36,018 nt of DNA from an uncultured Clostridia bacterium (lineage in GTDB: Bacteria; Bacillota; Clostridia; TANB77; CAG-508): assembly GCA_934162535.1 (NCBI GenBank), contig CAKPJC010000018.1:1-36018 (forward strand). The letters run 5' to 3'. Below, piece by piece: positions 31,860-36,018 of this stretch. The translations under genes were made by a program, and so were the position numbers. The notes under the pieces are model-generated. The model saw only the letters and a list, made by a program, of their open reading frames with translations. It made no database searches and had not been told where the DNA came from. Each line of letters begins with the position of its first letter. Position 1 is the first letter of the stretch.

Positions 31860-32838
31860 TTATTATGAAAAAGACATAATTAATTATCAACTCGGAAAGA
31901 AACTAATGAAAAAATACAAAGAAATACCTAAAATAGAAATAGAAAATCATAATAATATAGAAGAAATGAGAAAAAAACAAAATTCAGAATTTACAGATAT
32001 GAAGAAAAACTTAATTATAGGAATAAGAAAAACACATAAATTTGTAGAAAATCACAAAACATCAGACTATCTTGTACCATATACATCATCAGGCTGTACA
32101 GCAATGTGTATGTACTGCTATTTAGTATGTAATTATAATAAATGTGCATATTTAAGATTATTTGTAAATAGAGAAGAAATGTTAGAAAAAATAATAAAAG
32201 TTGGCAATAATAATGAAAAGGAACTTACATTTGAAATAGGAAGCAATAGTGATTTAGTATTAGAAAACACAATAACGGGAAACCTTGTCTGGACAATAGA
32301 AAATTTTGCAAATACACAAAAAGGATTTTTAACATTTCCAACTAAATTTGATATGATAGACGATATTTTGCCATTAAACCATAATGGCAAAATTATAGTA
32401 AGAATGAGTGTAAATCCAGAAGAAATAATAAATAGAGTAGAATTTGGAACATCAAGGCTAAAAAATAGAATAAATGCAATAAACCAATTAGCAGAAGCGG
32501 GATACAAAATTGGAATATTAATTGCACCTGTGATATTGGTAGAGAATTGGGAAAAGCTATATACTGAACTTATTCAAAGATTAAGCATAGAGCTATCAGA
32601 AAAAGTAAAAAAAGAGACATTTTTTGAAATAATATTTATGACATACAGTTATGTTCATACAAAAATAAATGAAGAAGCATTTCCAAATGCCATAAATCTA
32701 TATAATAAAGAAACAATGACAGGAAGAGGTAGGGGGAAATATGCTTACAAGACAGAAATAAGAAAAGAGGCAGAAGAAATTATAAGAGAGCAAATGAATA
32801 AATATTTTCCAAATAATAAAATAGAATATATAGTTTAA
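31840..32838 (+). CDS. splB: Spore photoproduct lyase, with a Ser at the conserved Cys position
   Basis: 332 aa, radical-SAM enzyme that reverses the thymine dimer of UV-damaged spore DNA. The 4Fe-4S motif CxxxCxxC is Cys86, Cys90 and Cys93 (GCTAMCMYCYL). LVPYTSSG before it, FPTKFDMIDDILPLNHNGK, RMSVNPE, FGTSRL and the ending RGRGKYAYK match SPL throughout, as does the length. The B. subtilis enzyme uses Cys141 (in FEASCTSD) as hydrogen donor; the aligned stretch here is FEIGSNSD, with Ser135 in place of the Cys. Either this is a variant enzyme with another donor or the activity has changed. Extra Cys residues at 97 and 102 lie close after the cluster motif. Confidence 0.87.
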   Translation: MFKPKAIYYEKDIINYQLGKKLMKKYKEIPKIEIENHNNIEEMRKKQNSEFTDMKKNLIIGIRKTHKFVENHKTSDYLVPYTSSGCTAMCMYCYLVCNYNKCAYLRLFVNREEMLEKIIKVGNNNEKELTFEIGSNSDLVLENTITGNLVWTIENFANTQKGFLTFPTKFDMIDDILPLNHNGKIIVRMSVNPEEIINRVEFGTSRLKNRINAINQLAEAGYKIGILIAPVILVENWEKLYTELIQRLSIELSEKVKKETFFEIIFMTYSYVHTKINEEAFPNAINLYNKETMTGRGRGKYAYKTEIRKEAEEIIREQMNKYFPNNKIEYIV

Positions 32839-32907
32839 AAACTGTAATAAAACATTAAAAATCTCCATATACATTAATAAGCAAAGAAATGTAGAGGAGG
32901 TTTTTTT

Positions 32908-34464
32908 ATGGAATTAAACATAGAAAAAGAGGCACTATGTGTCAACAAAACAATATGTGAAAAAAGAGAAATGATAGATGTACAGGGAGATATGATAGTA
33001 CCAGATTCAAAACCAGATATTTTGAACACAATAAATACAAGTGGAAATGCAAGCATATACAAGAAAGAAGTTAGTGATGGAAAATTAAGAATAGATGGTA
33101 ATATATTAACATATATAATGTATTTAGCAGATGGCGAAAAAGACAATATAAGAGGATTAAATACAGCAATAGATTTTTCAGAAATACTAAATATTCCTGA
33201 ATTATTGTCAGACATGAATGCTGATATAAGTGTTGAAATAAAATCTATAGAGTGCAAGGTATTAAACGGTAGAAAAATCTCAATAAAAGCAGTATTAGAT
33301 GTAAATATAAAAATCTATATGAATGATAAAATAGATATAGTAACAAAAATAAATAATGAAAACATACAAGTTCTAAACAAAACAATGAAAATAAATTCAG
33401 TATTAGGTAGTGGAATGACAAAAACAAGTATAAAAGAAAATATATCTATACCAAGTACAGACAATTTAGCCGAAATACTAAAATTACAAATAACAATGAT
33501 AGGAAAAGACACGAAAATAAGCTATAATAAAGTATTAGCAAAATCTGAGATAGAAATAAAAATGATATACTTAACAGAAGAAGGGAAAATTTGTACAAAT
33601 CAAACAAAAATACCATTAGTTGGATTTATAGATATGCCAAATATAAAAGAAGATAATATTTGTGATACATTATATATGATAAAAAATATGATAATAAAAC
33701 CAAATGCTGTAGAAGAACATTCAATTTATATTGAAATAGAAGCAGAAATATCATGTATAGCATATGAAGAAAAAGAGATAATGATAATTGAAGATATGTA
33801 TTGGCCAGGAGAGAAAATCGAATTTGACCAAAAAAATCTAAGTACAACATCGAACAAAAAATGCTATAAAAATAAATGCAATGTAAGAGAAAAAATAAAT
33901 ATACCAGAATTAGACCAAGGAAGGATAATAGACATAGATATAGCTCCTGTGATAACAAAGGAAAATAAATTAAATGGAAAAATAGTATATGAAGGAGAAG
34001 CACAATTAGACATTACTATTGCTGATGATTCAACTATAGGAATGAGTACTAAAAGAATAAATCTTCCATTTGAATATACAATAGATGGAATAGAAAATGC
34101 TGAAAACAATAGAATAGAAACATTTACAGAAATAGGTGCACAGGAATTTGTGAGTCAAAACGGAGTGGTGGATGCGAATATTGATATAAATATAGACACA
34201 AACACATATAGAAATATAACAATTCCAGTTATAAATAATATATCAGCAGAAGAGGAAGATACTCAAGAAGATTATAGTGTGATTATATATGTCATAAGAA
34301 GTGGAGACACTTTGTGGAAAATAGCCAAAAGGTTTGGAAGTACAATAGATGATATAGTAAGAGTAAATGGAATTGAAAACCCAAATAAAATAAATGCTGG
34401 AGAAAAAATATATATACCAAAATATGTACTAAAAAAAGCGAAAGAACCAATATCAATAGTATAA
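32908..34464 (+). CDS. SPOCS (DUF3794) - LysM spore envelope protein
   Basis: 518 aa, ATG behind GAGGAGG. Repeated SPOCS/DUF3794 units fill the first 440 residues. The phrase QGDMIVPDSKPDIL near residue 26 is the family signature, and a related INIPELDQGRIIDI appears near 335. A LysM domain ends the protein (IYVIRSGDTLWKIAKRFG..., about 455-500), which binds peptidoglycan, probably the spore cortex. No signal peptide. Such proteins are made in the mother cell and placed at the cortex-coat border. Its sporulation neighbours support this. Confidence 0.88.
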   Translation: MELNIEKEALCVNKTICEKREMIDVQGDMIVPDSKPDILNTINTSGNASIYKKEVSDGKLRIDGNILTYIMYLADGEKDNIRGLNTAIDFSEILNIPELLSDMNADISVEIKSIECKVLNGRKISIKAVLDVNIKIYMNDKIDIVTKINNENIQVLNKTMKINSVLGSGMTKTSIKENISIPSTDNLAEILKLQITMIGKDTKISYNKVLAKSEIEIKMIYLTEEGKICTNQTKIPLVGFIDMPNIKEDNICDTLYMIKNMIIKPNAVEEHSIYIEIEAEISCIAYEEKEIMIIEDMYWPGEKIEFDQKNLSTTSNKKCYKNKCNVREKINIPELDQGRIIDIDIAPVITKENKLNGKIVYEGEAQLDITIADDSTIGMSTKRINLPFEYTIDGIENAENNRIETFTEIGAQEFVSQNGVVDANIDINIDTNTYRNITIPVINNISAEEEDTQEDYSVIIYVIRSGDTLWKIAKRFGSTIDDIVRVNGIENPNKINAGEKIYIPKYVLKKAKEPISIV

Positions 34465-34498
34465 AATGTATGAGAAAATATATTCAAGGAGAAGATTT

Positions 34499-35188
34499 TT
34501 GATAAAGCCTTGTTTTGCAAACAAATTCCCTCAAATGCCAAAAGAGAAAAAAAGAAAGGTACTAAAGATAATTATAATAATATCAATAATATTTATAATA
34601 ATAAAAATGATATTGAATTCTGTAGAACCAGTATTTGAAACTATGTGTGGAGAAAGAGCAAAAGCAATAGCAACAATAATATCAAATAAACAGTCAACAA
34701 TAATAATGAATCAATACCGATATGAGGAATTATTTACAATTGAAAAAGATAATGAAGGAAATATTACTTTGATAAAATCTAATATAGTACCAATGAATAA
34801 CATGATTTCAGATTTAACAGGAAATATACAAAATGAATTTGATGAATTGAAAAAAACAAAAATTGAGATACCTCTTGGAAGTGCAATGGGAAGATATATA
34901 TTATCAGGAACAGGACCATCAATACCAATAAGAATAGCAATAATGGGAAATGTAGATACTGAATTAAAAAATGAGTTTACATATCAAGGCATAAATCAGA
35001 CATTACATAGGATATATTTACAACTGGACTGTAAAATGAAAATAATAACACCATTGAAAAATTTTGAAAGAAATATTATAAACCAAGTTGTAATAGCTGA
35101 ACATGTTATTATAGGAAAAATTCCAGAAACATATTATAACCTAGAAGGAATGGAAACAAGATTAGATGCAATGGAAGTAATAAATTAA
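34499..35188 (+). CDS. yunB: Sporulation protein YunB-like
   Basis: 229 aa from TTG 34499, chosen because AAGGAG lies 7 nt upstream; an ATG at 34466 directly after the preceding stop has no ribosome site. A basic N-terminus (KEKKRKVLK) precedes one membrane segment (IIIIISIIFIIIKMIL), then the YunB core: ERAKAIATIISN, the polar GNITLIKSN region, IEIPLGSAMGRYILSGTGPSIPIRI, and the closing NVVIAEHVIIGKIPETYYNL-type stretch. The family is under sporulation control in B. subtilis and needed for efficient sporulation; its chemistry is unknown. Confidence 0.88.
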   Translation: MIKPCFANKFPQMPKEKKRKVLKIIIIISIIFIIIKMILNSVEPVFETMCGERAKAIATIISNKQSTIIMNQYRYEELFTIEKDNEGNITLIKSNIVPMNNMISDLTGNIQNEFDELKKTKIEIPLGSAMGRYILSGTGPSIPIRIAIMGNVDTELKNEFTYQGINQTLHRIYLQLDCKMKIITPLKNFERNIINQVVIAEHVIIGKIPETYYNLEGMETRLDAMEVIN

Positions 35189-35213
35189 TATAATGAAAAA
35201 AGTAGAGATTTAC

Positions 35214-35242
35214 TTGACAATCCAAACAAATAAATATACAAT
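35214..35242 (+). promoter_or_regulatory. Promoter of the microsatellite ORF
   Basis: TTGACA (35214-35219, perfect), 17-nt spacer, TACAAT (35237-35242). The small ORF starts 32 nt later. Confidence 0.7.
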
Positions 35243-35273
35243 TTAAGAAGATTAGAAGCAAGGAGGAAAAGCC

Positions 35274-35351
35274 ATGGAAACTAAAGTTAAGACACAAACC
35301 TGCGAAAGCGTTGGGGCTGTATATATATATATATATATATATTGGGTATAG
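35274..35351 (+). CDS. Small ORF containing an (AT)11 microsatellite
   Basis: 25 aa as sequenced: METKVKTQTCESVGAV, then alternating Tyr-Ile from the repeat, then WV and a stop. It has a strong promoter, an AAGGAGG site and ATG. The repeat (35321-35342) lies inside the frame, so a gain or loss of one AT unit changes the reading frame. With two bases fewer the ending becomes LGIALLNMVFAN and stops; with two more the frame stays open for about 40 further codons to 35451. Function unknown. Confidence 0.45.
   Translation: METKVKTQTCESVGAVYIYIYIYWV
35321..35342. repeat. (AT)11 dinucleotide microsatellite
   Basis: Eleven uninterrupted AT units, unusually long for a bacterial genome, inside a small ORF with promoter and ribosome site. 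Such tracts mutate by slippage. Confidence 0.9.
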
Positions 35352-35415
35352 CTTTATTAAACATGGTATTTGCGAACTAATAAAAGATACGAAAAATTTA
35401 ATAATAAAAATAGAA

Positions 35416-35465
35416 GATAGTGATAAAAGCCAAATAAAAAAGGCTTATTAAGTCACTGTCTTTTT
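35416..35465 (+). terminator. Terminator after the microsatellite ORF
   Basis: Outer stem GATAGTGA (35416-35423) with TCACTGTC (35453-35460, one wobble), inner stem AAGCC (35427-35431) with GGCTT (35442-35446), then TTTTT. Confidence 0.75.
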
Positions 35466-35494
35466 GGCATCTAAAAACAGAGGAGGAGTTGTCT

Positions 35495-36018
35495 ATGAAA
35501 GACATAAAAGGTAAAAAGATAAATAAGAAAACAATTGTTATAATCTCAATAGTATTGGTAGCAATAATACTAGTAACAACAGTAATTTGCTTAGTAACCA
35601 AAAAGGATAAAAATGTAGAAGTAGAAAATACAGGAAGAATACAAAAACAAGCAATGAACCCCAATAATTATACAATGGTAAAAAGCAAAGACGGAATAGA
35701 TGTACCAGTGCCAAAAGGATATACAGCATCATCAGTAGAAAGTGAGTCATATGTAAATGGAACATTTGAAACATTGTACCTAAATAAAAATTTAACAGAC
35801 ACATTTACATCAGAGGGAACATATCCATGGACAAAGAATGATAGTGAAATATGGACAAGTGGTAATTATAACATAGATAGTTCAACAAGTGAAATGACAT
35901 CAGAAGAATTTACAGTAAGTGAAGATGGAGGAATATTACAGTTAAATTGGACAGTGTCATGTGAATTTTATAATGATTACTTATATGGAGAAATAATAAA
36001 TACAACAACAAATAGCAC
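35495..36018 (+). CDS. Secreted or membrane-anchored protein, truncated by window end
   Basis: At least 174 aa, open at the right edge; ATG with AGAGGAGG. A basic start (KDIKGKKINKK) precedes one hydrophobic segment (TIVIISIVLVAIILVTTVICLV), so it is exported and probably stays anchored. The outer part is rich in Thr, Ser and Asn. IDVPVPKGYTASSVESESYVNG at about residues 68-89 is a phrase I associate with large surface proteins of gut Clostridia. No catalytic motif is seen in the visible part. Confidence 0.7.
   Translation, partial: MKDIKGKKINKKTIVIISIVLVAIILVTTVICLVTKKDKNVEVENTGRIQKQAMNPNNYTMVKSKDGIDVPVPKGYTASSVESESYVNGTFETLYLNKNLTDTFTSEGTYPWTKNDSEIWTSGNYNIDSSTSEMTSEEFTVSEDGGILQLNWTVSCEFYNDYLYGEIINTTTNS

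Noticed and set aside
32133..32507. 124-codon minus-strand ORF in splB
   Set aside because: Antisense to a complete radical-SAM gene, no independent signal.
23205..36018. CRISPR array, tRNA or rRNA genes
   Set aside because: No regularly spaced repeats, no tRNA-like CCA-ended cloverleaf and no rRNA sequence were recognised anywhere in the window by eye.

Overview
The window looks like a chromosomal segment of an endospore-forming, very AT-rich (by eye under 30% GC) member of the Clostridia, probably an uncultured gut-type lineage. The evidence is the set of sporulation genes (spoIVFA/spoIVFB, a yunB-type gene, a SPOCS-LysM spore-envelope gene, a spore photoproduct lyase), the Firmicutes-type mraZ-rsmH-ftsL order, Shine-Dalgarno sites of the AGGAGGTG type, frequent TTG starts and strong use of AGA and ATA codons. 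The organism is not identified beyond this.

Layout. (1) Positions 1-4566 and 15586-16074 are the two halves of one gene for a cyclic beta-1,2-glucan synthase/GH94-type protein. (2) An 11.0-kb mobile element (about 4553-15598) sits inside that gene, bounded by a 14-bp direct repeat. Its right end carries a large serine recombinase. Its cargo is a Fic/Doc-like protein behind a doubled operator, a structured non-coding region, and a tight three-gene operon: a TPR/zinc-ribbon protein, an R-S-ExE ADP-ribosyltransferase, and a giant CbxX-type AAA-AAA-M41 protease. (3) asnS runs on the minus strand, followed by a WG-repeat protein and a NifS/IscS-like cysteine desulfurase. (4) The start of the division cluster (mraZ, rsmH, ftsL) is cut short by an inverted HD-GYP gene. 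(5) A surface operon behind tandem Spo0A-like boxes encodes a sortase, a thioester-domain LPVTG protein and four small secreted proteins that form two paralogous pairs. (6) The last part holds sporulation and folate genes: spoIVFA-spoIVFB, thyA-folA, splB, SPOCS-LysM, yunB. A small ORF with an (AT)11 microsatellite and a truncated secreted protein close the window.

Two things stand out. First, the glucan synthase and the cysteine desulfurase each contain one +1 frameshift, and both lie exactly at an in-frame CGG codon followed by A (Leu codon, CGG, A). In my manual scan these were the only two in-frame CGG codons in any coding sequence of the window, including the mobile element. Skipping the C restores the expected protein in both cases. 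This suggests that CGG is unassigned or very slowly read here and acts as a +1 frameshift signal, rather than two random sequencing errors. Second, the operon of TPR protein, ADP-ribosyltransferase and tandem-AAA/M41 protease on a serine-recombinase element looks like an undescribed effector, conflict or defence module. Both readings are inferences that need the searches named in the findings.
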